DNA of 64,000 nt from Bryobacterales bacterium (GTDB taxonomy: Bacteria > Acidobacteriota > Terriglobia > Bryobacterales > Bryobacteraceae), in NCBI GenBank assembly GCA_003135055.1, contig PLDF01000139.1:20966-84965 (forward strand). Reading direction: 5' to 3'. This document shows, in pieces, positions 15,622-25,157 of this stretch; the first letter of the stretch is position 1; each line of letters begins with the position of its first letter. The translations under genes and the position numbers were made by a program. The notes below the pieces were generated by a model. It was not told the origin of the DNA. It was given only the letters and a program-made list of their open reading frames with translations, and made no database searches.

Positions 15622-18600
15622 TCAGAAGATCAGCTTCAATCCGAATTGAATCTGCCGCGGCGTAGTCGCCATGGTCGTGATCAATCCGGCCGAGGCGTTG
15701 ATGGTTCCGCTCGAAAACACAGTCGCGTTGGGCGTACCCAGGTTGGGGTGGTTCAGAAGGTTGAAGAACTCCGCGCGAAACTGCAGGCTGGCCCTTTCCG
15801 ATACCGCCGTGTTCTTGAACAGCGACAGGTCCAAATCGGCCAGTCCCGGCCCGCTGAACGCGCCTCTGGCCAGATTTCCATAAGTGCCGGCCGCGGGCAG
15901 AATGAAGGCATTCGGGTTGTACCATTGGCCGGCTTGTCCCAACACGACGGGTCCTGTAAACGCGGGGTTCAAAGAGGGCCGGTCGGGATTCCTGGTGTCT
16001 CCATCGCCCGACCGGTTTGAGCCGATCACGGGCGTGAACGGAAATCCGCTCAGCAACGTCGTAATCCCGTTTAGCTGCCAGCCGCCGATCAGCTTGTCTT
16101 CCATGCCGCCGGCATCTCTCATCCAGTGCTTGCCGTGGCCAAACGGCAACTCATAGCGGGCCGAGATGCTGGCCTGTGAGGTCGCGTTCAACGCGGAGGG
16201 GCCCCAGTCTCTGGGCAGATCGTTCCGGTCCATGATCATCTGCGACTGGTTCTGCGACTGCGCGCCCGTCAGCCCCGAATTCATATCCAGGTTTTTCGAC
16301 CAGGTGTAGTTTGCGCGAATTTGCAAGCCCCGGCTCAGGCGATGAGACAGGTCGGTTTGCAGCGCGTTATAGCTGGTATTGCCCTCCGTGTACCAGAAGA
16401 AGCCCGCGCCCAGGTACGGATTGGGACGCGTTCCCACCGGGATAAACTGCGCGCCCTGCGCTACATGGCTCTGGTTCGCCGCAGTGGCCGGAGCCCCGCT
16501 GGTCGCGGCGCCGCCGGCCGTGCAACCGCCCGCGGCTGAGCAAACCTGCGCCGGAATATCGTTAGGATCCACGCTCAGCAGGCCGTGGTATCCGAACGAC
16601 CCCACGTAAGACGCGCGCAGCGCGGTGGTCGTGCTGAGCTGCCGCTCCACCGATAGGTTCCACTCCTGAACCGTGGGAGTTTTCGCGTTGGCCTGGACCC
16701 CTTGCGGAGCATAGGTGGTGCAGGGCGTGGGAACCCCGGGGCCGCAGGACGGCGGAACCGCCGCTCCGGAGACGACGGGCGCGATCGAAAACAACGAGCC
16801 CGAAGAGGTAATCGATCCGTTATAAGGAGGCAGCGAGTTCAGCAGGAAGCTGAGATCGTCGATCAGCGAATAGTACGTGCCGAATCCCGCGCGGATCGCC
16901 GTCTTACCGTTTCCGGACGGGTCCCACGCCAAGCCCACTCTGGCGCTGAACAGCCTGGTGGCGTTATTTTGCGTGAAGACCGAATTGCCAACGCGCGGAG
17001 CGGTCTCCAGCACGCCGGTCGAATCGGGGATGTAATTCGCAGCCCTTCCGAAAGCCTCGTTCCAACCGGTAGTGAATTCGTGCCGGATGCCGGCCCGTAT
17101 GGTGAGATTGCGCCGCACCTTGATGGCATCTTCGAAGTACCACGCTCCAAAGAGACTTCTCCATCCCAATTCGTTGGCGGCCGGAACCACCTGGAAGCTG
17201 CTCACGGTTCCTTGCAGGAACGTGGTCAAGCTGGTAAACGTCGCTTGCCCAAGCTGGCGCGATGCGGAATCTTCATTGTCCTGGACCCGCTGAAACCACA
17301 CGCCGGCGCTGATCTGGTGCATTCCCTTGGATATCTGAACGTCGTCCGCCAAGGTGTAAAGATTGCGGCGGTTCCACACCCCGGCGGCGTTGTTGGGGCC
17401 CGCCGATGTGATGCCGGAAAGGCCGGTGGTGGTGACGCCGCCGTTGACCACAATCCCGCCCGGCCCGGCTCCTTCCACAAAATCGAGGTTGGCCGCGAAG
17501 GGCGCCAGCAGAGACGAATCGAGATTGAATCCCGCGCGCGAAAAGCCGGCGCGGAGCGTGTTGAGCATATCGGGCGAGAAGATATGCGTCTCTTGCAAGC
17601 TGGCGACCTGCATGCGCAATGTGCTGTACGAAGCGAACAAGGGATCGGCCAGCGGGATCAGACTATTGCCGTCGTCTATCGTGTAAGACGCCGAGAGCGA
17701 GTCTCGATCGCGGATTGCGTAGTCCAGCCGCAAGGTACCGAAATCCTCCCGGATGCCTTGCGCGGGATTGGTGTACGAAAATGCCGTGCCGCTGGGCAGA
17801 CCGTTCACCAGCAGCTCGGGACCGTTGGGCTGCGTCCAGAAAGAGAAGTAGGGCAGCATCGCTTGATTTAAATTCGCAACCGGCGCGTAAACGCCGGAGG
17901 AGTTTGGGAACGCGCCCAGGCGCACCTTCGCGTCGGGGACAACGCTGACGCTGCTCTGTGTTTCCGCCTGCCGGAAACCTTCGTAATTGCCAAAGAGGAA
18001 CAGCCGGTTTTTCTTGAGAGGGCCTCCCAGCGCGCCGCCGAATTGGTTTTGGCGGAAGGGGGGATCGAAGGAGGTCTGGGCAAAAAAGCTGCGCGCATCG
18101 AACGCGCTGTTGCGGAGAAACTCGAACAACGAGCCATGCAGCGCATTGGTTCCGGACTGCGTCACCACGCCGACCTGCGCACCGGATCTCTTCCCATATT
18201 CGGCGCCATAGGTGTCGGTCTGCACGTTGAACTCGCGGACGGCGTCGATGCCCAGCAGGTACCCGCTCACGCCGCCGGGGGTGATGGCAAGCTGGCTCGA
18301 TCCGGTGTACTCAATGCCGTTGAGCAGCACCAGGTTGTCCATGGGCCGGCGCCCATCCACCGAGAACGTATTTCCATTGCTGGTGCTCGTGTTGGCGCTT
18401 TTCAGGCCGTAGTTGATGACGCCGGGGTTAAGGGTCATCAGATTGTCGAAGCTGCGGCCATTGAGCGGCAAATCCTTCAGCTCGCGCTCTCCCACGAGTC
18501 CCGAAACCGAGGAGGTGGTGGTATTGACCACCGGACCATCTTCGGTGACAGTCACTTCCTGAGCCAGATCGCCTATCTCGAGGCGCAGGTTCACTACCGC

Positions 18601-18918
18601 ATCTTGCCCAACCACCAGATTGACGCCGTTGCGAATCTCCGTCTTGAAGCCCGCCTTTTCGATTCTCAACTGGTACGAGCCGATGGGTAGCGACATCGCT
18701 CTAAAATCGCCCGCGTCGTCCGTGACCACGGCGCGCGTGGCGCCGGTTTCGAGACTCTTGACCGCGATCGCCACGCCGCGCACTCCGGCGCCGGTTGCAT
18801 CCTCTATTCTGCCGGAAATGGCGGCCGTCACTTGACCGGATGCGGATGGCGAAATCGCCAGGACGGCCAGTAGCGCAAGGATGAGACAGGGAAGGGAATT
18901 TCTGTATGGCTTGTTCAT
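15622..18918 (-). CDS. TonB-dependent receptor with carboxypeptidase-regulatory-like N-domain
   Basis: This is a large outer-membrane receptor of the Oar-like type abundant in Acidobacteria, probably importing oligosaccharides or other large substrates with TonB energy. The 1098-residue protein begins with a signal peptide (LPCLILALLAVLAISPSASG). A CarboxypepD_reg-like beta-sandwich follows at about residues 30-110 (AISGRIEDATGAGVRGVAI), then a plug domain with LPLNGRSFDNLMTLNPGV and VDGRRPMDN, then a long beta-barrel. It ends on an aromatic residue (FGLKLIF) as expected of outer-membrane barrels. The open frame continues about 100 codons upstream, but the signal peptide fixes the start at about 18918. 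No sugar-binding SusD partner lies beside it. Confidence 0.92.
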   Translation of the reverse strand: MNKPYRNSLPCLILALLAVLAISPSASGQVTAAISGRIEDATGAGVRGVAIAVKSLETGATRAVVTDDAGDFRAMSLPIGSYQLRIEKAGFKTEIRNGVNLVVGQDAVVNLRLEIGDLAQEVTVTEDGPVVNTTTSSVSGLVGERELKDLPLNGRSFDNLMTLNPGVINYGLKSANTSTSNGNTFSVDGRRPMDNLVLLNGIEYTGSSQLAITPGGVSGYLLGIDAVREFNVQTDTYGAEYGKRSGAQVGVVTQSGTNALHGSLFEFLRNSAFDARSFFAQTSFDPPFRQNQFGGALGGPLKKNRLFLFGNYEGFRQAETQSSVSVVPDAKVRLGAFPNSSGVYAPVANLNQAMLPYFSFWTQPNGPELLVNGLPSGTAFSYTNPAQGIREDFGTLRLDYAIRDRDSLSASYTIDDGNSLIPLADPLFASYSTLRMQVASLQETHIFSPDMLNTLRAGFSRAGFNLDSSLLAPFAANLDFVEGAGPGGIVVNGGVTTTGLSGITSAGPNNAAGVWNRRNLYTLADDVQISKGMHQISAGVWFQRVQDNEDSASRQLGQATFTSLTTFLQGTVSSFQVVPAANELGWRSLFGAWYFEDAIKVRRNLTIRAGIRHEFTTGWNEAFGRAANYIPDSTGVLETAPRVGNSVFTQNNATRLFSARVGLAWDPSGNGKTAIRAGFGTYYSLIDDLSFLLNSLPPYNGSITSSGSLFSIAPVVSGAAVPPSCGPGVPTPCTTYAPQGVQANAKTPTVQEWNLSVERQLSTTTALRASYVGSFGYHGLLSVDPNDIPAQVCSAAGGCTAGGAATSGAPATAANQSHVAQGAQFIPVGTRPNPYLGAGFFWYTEGNTSYNALQTDLSHRLSRGLQIRANYTWSKNLDMNSGLTGAQSQNQSQMIMDRNDLPRDWGPSALNATSQASISARYELPFGHGKHWMRDAGGMEDKLIGGWQLNGITTLLSGFPFTPVIGSNRSGDGDTRNPDRPSLNPAFTGPVVLGQAGQWYNPNAFILPAAGTYGNLARGAFSGPGLADLDLSLFKNTAVSERASLQFRAEFFNLLNHPNLGTPNATVFSSGTINASAGLITTMATTPRQIQFGLKLIF

Positions 18919-19204
18919 GCGAACTTCCAGCGGAGACTGATATTGCCGGGCCGGCTCAGGGTTCATTGGTCCGCGCCTTTCGGGCGGGACTGGCCGGCGC
19001 CAGTCGTTTTGCCCTGTCGTTTTGCAGTAATGGCACAGCAACCTTCGAGGCGTGGGCGTAATGACAACCTCATCACCGGTCTCATCGATCGGCGCTTCCT
19101 GTGCGTTTCCGCTTTGGGCATAACCAACGCGAGATACTTCAGAATAATACAAATATCGCACTGCAATTGAATCCGGGCTGGTGGCGGGTGCGTAACCGAT
19201 CTGG

Positions 19205-19265
19205 TCGCCGGCCCTTTCCATTCACGGTAACCCATTGACTGTACTGGCCAATCACGTGGCGCACC
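19205..19265. repeat. Dispersed element R4, copy a
   Basis: The core GTTACCGTGAA/TTCACGGTAACCCA and GACTGTACTGGCCAA, flanked by TCGCCGGCC and GTGGCGCAC, recurs at 53215-53275. On the minus strand both copies keep an open frame with the peptide GQYSQWVTVNGKGRR, so this may be a fragment of a lost mobile-element gene. Both lie upstream of minus-strand genes for exported proteins. Confidence 0.75.
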
Positions 19266-19436
19266 GGGGGTCTACGGAACCATCGAAAACGGCTTTTTCC
19301 CTCCCTGATTCCAGTGTAGCGCACCGGAAAAAACTTTTCGGCGTAAAGTATTGATAGCATTGGGGAGATTGCTTGAACTGGAAATTTTGGTATGCTGGCG
19401 GCAGATATGACGGCTGACGGCAGCGATGGGGTGTAA

Positions 19437-19608
19437 GTGACGTTGATCCGGTGGATGTTGTCGTTGACGCCGGCGGAGCGGCTGGAAGCAATGCAAGGTT
19501 TCGCCGATGCCCTCCAGGAAGCAAGGGTGAAGGATGCTGACCGGCAACTTTCTTTCGATCCTCGAAACACTGGCTAGAAATCAGGTGGAGTTCATCTGTA
19601 TGACGTAG
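19437..19608 (+). pseudogene. Decayed nucleotidyltransferase-type two-ORF module
   Basis: Two short overlapping frames look like the start of a known kind of module. The first (GTG 19437 to 19577, 46 residues) reads MLSLTPAERLEAMQGFADAL. The second (ATG 19534 to 19608) starts MLTGNFLSILETLARNQVEF and breaks at a stop just where the conserved GG(V/A) nucleotidyltransferase strand should follow. Reading continues in another frame without a clear motif. I interpret this as a relic of a small-ORF plus nucleotidyltransferase-fold pair. Otherwise the 1.2 kb from 18919 to 20146 holds no credible gene. Confidence 0.35.
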
Positions 19609-20146
19609 ACGTGCTAGCGGCCACGCCTTTGGAGCGCGTCGCAACCAGCCGGGAACCGGTGACTCAACTCTCCGCGGCTACCGACGCCGACAGCAATTTG
19701 ACCATCGAGTGGACCGATTCCAACGGCAGCCATGGGCGGTTCTACTACGAGGCCGCATACGCCTTACAGAAACGCGTTAGGCTTTGAACGGACTATCCGT
19801 GGAGGCTCAAGAAATGCATCAGTCGCCGCTGTGTTCGAGGCTGTGTTCGGGGCTGTTTTCGATAGAGAAGCTGGTTGTCTCGCTTGTGGTTCTGGCAACG
19901 CCGGTGCCGGCGGACGGTGCTGCCGCATCGCGAACTCCGTTCGAAGTCATGCCGGGGCGGCGGCGCGCCTGATGGGCAAACGGGTTACGGGGCGGTACGT
20001 GGGCCGCGCAGGCGAAGAAGTCCGGCCGGATTTGCACATGATTCCCACATCTCGCCAACCGTCCGATTTCGGGATTGGCTTAGTTCCGCGCTTTCCCCAA
20101 ATCCATCCAAACTTCCTTGTGCGCCAATCGTTTACAGGCCACCCGC

Positions 20147-20431
20147 ATGGCCGCTAAACCCCGCGCAGCCCGCCGCTGGGTGATTCGCGGAAGCGTCCAG
20201 GGCGTCGGCTTCCGCTACTTCGCCCAGCAAGCCGCAACCGGCCTCGGCCTCACTGGCTACGCCCGCAATCTCGACGACGGCTGCGTCGAAGTCTACGCCG
20301 CCGGACCACCCGAAAAACTCTCCGATTTCGCCGCCCGCCTCCGCCAGGGTCCGCGCTGGGCCGATGTCCGCGGAGTTGAAGAACAGGAAGCCCCCGTGCA
20401 ACAATACGGATCTTTCGAGATCGAATCCTAA
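20147..20431 (+). CDS. acyP: Acylphosphatase
   Basis: This small cytoplasmic enzyme hydrolyses acyl phosphates such as acetyl and carbamoyl phosphate. The 94-residue product carries the catalytic loop [16 protein letters not shown], in which the Arg binds phosphate, and [17 protein letters not shown], in which the Asn orients water. The first motif has Ser in place of the usual Arg/Lys after Gly. The start at 20147 is chosen because the domain begins 15 residues later and an upstream in-frame ATG adds nothing conserved. Its stop overlaps the ATG of apt by one base, so the two are translationally coupled. Confidence 0.9.
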   Translation: MAAKPRAARRWVIRGSVQGVGFRYFAQQAATGLGLTGYARNLDDGCVEVYAAGPPEKLSDFAARLRQGPRWADVRGVEEQEAPVQQYGSFEIES

Positions 20432-20952
20432 TGGACAACCTCAAACAGCTCATCCGCGAAGTCCCCGGCTTCCCCAAACCCGGAATCCTCTTCTACGACA
20501 TCACTACCCTGCTGAAGAACCCAACCGGCTTCCGCGGCATCATCGACGGCCTCAAGGACCATTACGGCGGCGCCAAAGTCGATGTCGTCATCGGCATCGA
20601 AGCCCGCGGTTTCATCTTCGCCCCCGCGCTCGCGTATGCCCTCGGCGCCGGCTTCGTACCCGTGCGCAAGCCCAAAAAATTGCCAGCCGAATGCGTCAGT
20701 GTCACCTATGACCTCGAATACGGAACCGACACTCTTGAGATGCATAAAGACGCCCTCGACGAGGGCAAGCGCGTCCTCATCGTGGACGACCTTCTGGCAA
20801 CTGGCGGAACCGCCGCCGCCGCCGCCCGCATGGTGACCGGACTCGGCGGCGCGGTAGTGGGCATCGGTTTCGTCGTCGAGCTGACCTTTCTCAATGGACG
20901 CCAAAAGCTCGCCGGCTACGACGTCTTTTCGCTCCTGCAGTACGACAAATGA
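20431..20952 (+). CDS. apt: Adenine phosphoribosyltransferase
   Basis: Apt salvages adenine to AMP with PRPP in the cytoplasm. The protein has 173 residues, standard for the family. It shows the N-terminal [22 protein letters not shown] block, [15 protein letters not shown], and the PRPP-binding loop [17 protein letters not shown] near residues 113-129. The ATG overlaps the acylphosphatase stop codon. The gene is followed after about 30 bases by a facing pair of R1 palindromes. Confidence 0.95.
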   Translation: MDNLKQLIREVPGFPKPGILFYDITTLLKNPTGFRGIIDGLKDHYGGAKVDVVIGIEARGFIFAPALAYALGAGFVPVRKPKKLPAECVSVTYDLEYGTDTLEMHKDALDEGKRVLIVDDLLATGGTAAAAARMVTGLGGAVVGIGFVVELTFLNGRQKLAGYDVFSLLQYDK

Positions 20953-20983
20953 TCGCGCCAACGTGGGACGCTTTCGTCCGTCA

Positions 20984-21115
20984 GGACAGGCCTCCTGGCC
21001 TGTCTTCTTGACGCGCCGGAGTTCTCGTGATTTGAAGCAGATGCAACTGGCGATAGCGCAAGGCGTCTTAGTAGCTGTAACTGCCTATGAAGAAGACAGG
21101 CCAGGAGGCTTGTCC
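20984..21115. repeat. Dispersed palindrome R1, facing pair (copy c)
   Basis: A copy at 20984-21005 (GGACAGGCC...GGCCTGTC) and an inverse copy at 21095-21115 (GACAGGCC...GCTTGTCC) flank about 90 bases without a gene. The arrangement is the same inverted pairing as after tssG but with a longer spacer. The rest of the gap to the cold-shock gene holds a structured element at 21350-21433. Confidence 0.85.
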
Positions 21116-21349
21116 TACTGTCCGGCGCCAAAGCGATTCGGGCGCTCTACGCCAGGAATCACACACTGGGGAAACGGTCAGCGCGTGGATCGCCGGAGGT
21201 GACGGCGAAGCAAAGCAAAGCGCGCGTCCGGTGAAAGTTCGGATCGAAGAGTTGATGGGGAGTCCAGCGGTCGGTTGAGCATACGCATAATTGTGGCTAT
21301 GTCCGGGCCGGGATCACCCAGGTGGGCAAAAGCGTCGGAAAATGCCTAT

Positions 21350-21433
21350 GCGCGATTTAGCTCAACTAAGCCAAGCGCGCGTACCGCAGATTGGCGGTTC
21401 GGAGGGTGGGGTTCAAATCCTCCGAACGCTCCA
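21350..21433 (+). ncRNA. Three-hairpin tRNA-like element
   Basis: Three consecutive hairpins can be drawn: GCGCG/CGCGC with an inner TTAG/CTAA; ACCGC-agattg-GCGGT; and TCGGAGG/CCTCCGA around a 13-base loop containing GGTTCAAAT. TAGCTCAACT resembles a tRNA D-arm, GGTTCAAATCC resembles a T-arm, and the segment ends CCA. However, no proper 7-base acceptor stem or 7-base anticodon loop can be formed. It is either a degenerate tRNA gene or another structured RNA. It lies between apt and cspA, which converge on it. Confidence 0.35.
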
Positions 21434-21498
21434 TGGTCTTTCAACGGGTTGTTGCAGTGGGCCGAACCCCCAGGCCCACCCTATGCGGTCGATACGAT

Positions 21499-21702
21499 TT
21501 ATGCCAAGCTAACGTCTTCTGCCTGCAAGCCCTTCGGCCCCTTCTTGACCACAAATGAGACGCGGGCGCCTTCATCGAGCGAGCGATAGCCGCTGGCCTC
21601 GATGGCCGAGAAATGGACGAAAACATCTTCGCCATTCTCGCGTTGAATGAAGCCGAATCCCTTTGCGGCGTTAAACCACTTCACAGTACCTGTTTCTTTC
21701 AT
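21499..21702 (-). CDS. cspA: Cold-shock domain protein
   Basis: This single-stranded nucleic-acid-binding RNA chaperone has 67 residues and one cold-shock domain. The RNP1 motif is KGFGFIQ and RNP2 is DVFVHFSAI, with the start [14 protein letters not shown]. The ATG has AAGGAA about 8 bases upstream. The family often has a long structured 5' leader that controls expression; about 140 bases upstream are free, but no cold-box motif was identified by eye. Confidence 0.95.
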   Translation of the reverse strand: MKETGTVKWFNAAKGFGFIQRENGEDVFVHFSAIEASGYRSLDEGARVSFVVKKGPKGLQAEDVSLA

Positions 21703-21901
21703 CTTTTTTCCTTATTAGAATCTACCGCCTGTCGTATCGATCAAGGATGGAGCCGAGGTCAAGTTGTTGAGGTCTTTCCAGTGTGGATCAAAGGACATGA
21801 GGCATTTAGAACGTTCCTAGCATACCACGCTTAAGCTGGCAACGCTCAGAAAAGTGGAAATTCCGGCCGTCAACGCGCCACTCCGCGGCGAATCTGGTAC
21901 C

Positions 21902-22738
<837 letters not shown>

Positions 22739-22751
22739 GAATCGCCAAGGT

Positions 22752-22910
22752 ACGATGGACCATCGCCTTTAGTGGCCTGTCGCGCCCCGCTGAAACGCAG
22801 CCACTGGACAGACGGCTTGACAGACGACGCAACACGATCGTCTGTCCCACATCCCCCCTTTGCCGGAATGTAGAAGCTAAGTCAAGAGGACAGGCCAGGA
22901 TGCCTGTCCT
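22752..22910. repeat. Mixed R2/R1 repeat block
   Basis: The R2-like arms GATGGACCATCGCC, GGACAGACGGC and CGATCGTCTGTCCCA are followed at 22888-22910 by an R1 copy (GGACAGGCC...GCCTGTCC). The R1 part overlaps the 3' end of the minus-strand phosphatase gene and encodes its last residues. Confidence 0.75.
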
Positions 22911-24595
22911 ACATACTCCAATATCAGGACCGTGATATCGTCCGATTGCGCGGCGCCTTCGGTAAAGCCGGCGACCGCTTCCTGAATTGCGTCGTGTATC
23001 GCCAGACAATTGCCGGCTGCCTGCGCCGCGATGGCTTCCCGTAAGCGCTTCTTGCCGAAGAAATCCCCCGCGGCATTCTGAGCTTCCGTCACGCCGTCGC
23101 TGTAGATTACGACTTTATCGCCGGGCGCCACCTGGCACTCGGCCACCGCGAATTCCGCGTTTTCCACGAGGCCGACCGGCATCCCGGTGGCGTCGAGCTC
23201 AGTCTCGGTTCCGTCGGCGCGCACGACAATCGGCGGACAGTGGGCCGCATTGACGTAGCTGAATTTGCCGGCGTGGTCCAGCAGGCAATAGAAAACGGTG
23301 GCGTATTTTCCTCCGCCGGTCCGCTCCAGCAGGAACCGGTTCAGACGCTCGATGCGAACGCCCATCGCGCCGGGGTTTTCACTCGATGCGATCAGCGCTC
23401 CCTGCAATAGCGACGCCAGCAACGCGGAACTGACGCCCTTGCCGGAGACGTCAGCCACCACCGCCGACCAGCACCGCGGATTCACTTCGGTAACGTCGAA
23501 ATAATCGCCGCCCACTTCGCGCGACGCCAGACTGCTGCCGCAGGCGCGCAGCCAGCCATCGGATGGCAGCAGGCGCGGCAGCAGGCTTTGCTGGATGTTC
23601 CGCGCCATCGTCAGCTCTTCCTCCATCACACGCTTGCCGCGCTCCTCTTCCAGCAGGCGCGCGTTTTCGAGCACGGTGGAGGCTTCGATGGCCAGCGTTT
23701 GCAGCAGTTCGCGGTTGCCGCCGGCGAGGTCGGCCGCCGAGATTCGCGAATCCATGTAGAGCACGCCGGCCGTCTCGCTGGCGGCGGCAAGGGCGATGGT
23801 GGTTTCGCCCTGTCCGGCGCGGATGCGAACGATGGGAACGCAGACCACGCTGCGCAACTCCAGATCGGCGACGCTGTTTTGCGGCCGGGTTTCGCTGTGA
23901 CCCAGCGGGTCGAAATTCATGGAGAGCAATTCGCGCCGGTGCTGCAGCGCGCGATGAATCACGTCGCGCGGCACGCGGAGCTCGCTCTCGGCAAGCTTGC
24001 GTCCGTGGTGGTTTCGCGCGATGCGCGTTTCCAGGACGTCGCCTTTGCGCAGCATCAGAAAGCCGCGTTCGGCGCCGGTGATGGCGAGCGCCGTATCCAC
24101 CACCTGCGCCAGCACGTCATCCACGGAAAAAGAGTGCTGCAGGGTGCGGGCAAGGTCGAGGATGGCGCGCAGCTTGCCGAGATTGGCGCCCACTCCATGC
24201 GGCGCGGCCGGGGTCTTTTCGGCGGCGCCCATCTGCTCCATCATGCGCTTTAGCTCCGCGCCATCCAGGGCGAACACCAGGCTATAGGAATCGGGAACGC
24301 CGAACTCGATGCGGTCCGAGTTGGCCAGCGGGTGGCGCTTCACCTTTTTGCCGTTGACCAAGGTGCCGTGGCGGCTGCCGCAATCCTCCAGAAAGTACCG
24401 GCCAGCCTCCACCAGAATGAGCGAATGCACGCGCGAGACGCGGCTATCGCGGATGATGAGGTCGCTTTCGGGCTGGCGGCCGATGTGGAAAGGCAGCGGC
24501 TCGATGGGCACGCGAATGCGATTGCCGCTGGGATCGGTGACCACCAGAGATGCGGGCTCCATACCCTGCGCGGCGGCGGGCTCCGGCTTCACCAT
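22877..24595 (-). CDS. FHA-GAF-SpoIIE (PP2C) serine phosphatase
   Basis: This cytoplasmic signalling protein of about 572 residues probably dephosphorylates a partner such as an anti-sigma-factor antagonist. Order of domains: FHA at about 20-110 (HIGRQPESDLIIRD, SRVHSLI, GSRHGTLVNG), which binds phosphothreonine; GAF at about 150-320; then a SpoIIE/PP2C phosphatase with ARNIQQSLLPRLLP, GGDYFDV, DVSGKGVSSALLAS, YSDGVTEAQN and SDDITVLIL, carrying the metal-binding aspartates. ATG 24595 lies just after the fur stop codon (TAAAATGG), suggesting one operon. The last residues, VGQASWPVLLT, are translated from a dispersed R1 palindrome and are not part of the phosphatase fold. Confidence 0.9.
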   Translation of the reverse strand: MVKPEPAAAQGMEPASLVVTDPSGNRIRVPIEPLPFHIGRQPESDLIIRDSRVSRVHSLILVEAGRYFLEDCGSRHGTLVNGKKVKRHPLANSDRIEFGVPDSYSLVFALDGAELKRMMEQMGAAEKTPAAPHGVGANLGKLRAILDLARTLQHSFSVDDVLAQVVDTALAITGAERGFLMLRKGDVLETRIARNHHGRKLAESELRVPRDVIHRALQHRRELLSMNFDPLGHSETRPQNSVADLELRSVVCVPIVRIRAGQGETTIALAAASETAGVLYMDSRISAADLAGGNRELLQTLAIEASTVLENARLLEEERGKRVMEEELTMARNIQQSLLPRLLPSDGWLRACGSSLASREVGGDYFDVTEVNPRCWSAVVADVSGKGVSSALLASLLQGALIASSENPGAMGVRIERLNRFLLERTGGGKYATVFYCLLDHAGKFSYVNAAHCPPIVVRADGTETELDATGMPVGLVENAEFAVAECQVAPGDKVVIYSDGVTEAQNAAGDFFGKKRLREAIAAQAAGNCLAIHDAIQEAVAGFTEGAAQSDDITVLILEYVGQASWPVLLT

Positions 24596-24596
24596 T

Positions 24597-25109
24597 TTAC
24601 TTTCGGGCCGCACGGGCGCGCCGCGGAGTCCGTTCCGGTTCCGCGGACTGTGCGCGCAAGGCTTCCACTTCCCGCGCGCGCAATGCCTGACAGTGGGCGC
24701 AATAGCCGCCTACCTCAGTGCGTGCCAGCAGTATCTGAAAACCGAAATGGCTTTCAATCTGCTTCCGCAAGCGCTGCAGCGGCTCGCCGAAAAACTCTTC
24801 CACCTTGCCGCAGCGCAGGCAAATCACGTGCGCATGTTCCTGTTTGAGGCGCGTCTCGTAGTAGTGCTGATCGCCTCCGTAGTGCATCAGGTCGAGCTCA
24901 TCCACCAGACCGCCGGCCTTGAGCATCTTGAGGGTGCGATAGACGGTGACGCGATTGATTTTCGGGTCGCGCTCCTTGGCCAACTGGAAGAGGCTTTCGG
25001 CGTCGAGATGCTCGCCGGTCTTGTCGATGAGCTCGAGCAGAATCTGGCGCTGGCGCGTAAGACGGACGCCGCGTTCCTTCAGCGATCCTTCCATGGATTC
25101 GAGCGCCAT
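24597..25109 (-). CDS. Fur-family metalloregulator
   Basis: Fur-family proteins are metal- or peroxide-sensing dimeric repressors. The 170-residue product has the winged-helix DNA-binding half (LTRQRQILLELI, INRVTVYRTLKMLKAGG), the HYYETRLKQEHAHVICLRCGKVEEF dimerisation half with conserved His residues and two CxxC pairs (CLRCG and CAHCQ) for structural zinc. An Arg/Ala-rich tail follows. Whether it is Fur, Zur or PerR cannot be decided by eye. It precedes the FHA phosphatase gene directly, with the stop and start codons adjacent. Confidence 0.9.
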   Translation of the reverse strand: MALESMEGSLKERGVRLTRQRQILLELIDKTGEHLDAESLFQLAKERDPKINRVTVYRTLKMLKAGGLVDELDLMHYGGDQHYYETRLKQEHAHVICLRCGKVEEFFGEPLQRLRKQIESHFGFQILLARTEVGGYCAHCQALRAREVEALRAQSAEPERTPRRARAARK

Positions 25110-25157
25110 AAGGGGGAGTTCTCATTCTATCAACACAGCCTTACAAGGCGTGGCGGC

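Noticed and set aside
19732..20157. 141-codon plus-strand frame upstream of acyP
   Set aside because: No recognisable motif, poor start context and overlap with the acyP start; it follows the decayed module and looks like chance.
21332..21433. Functional tRNA gene
   Set aside because: The best acceptor pairing (GCGTCGG with CGAACGC) has two mismatches and leaves about 24 extra bases before the D-arm; no 7-base anticodon loop forms.
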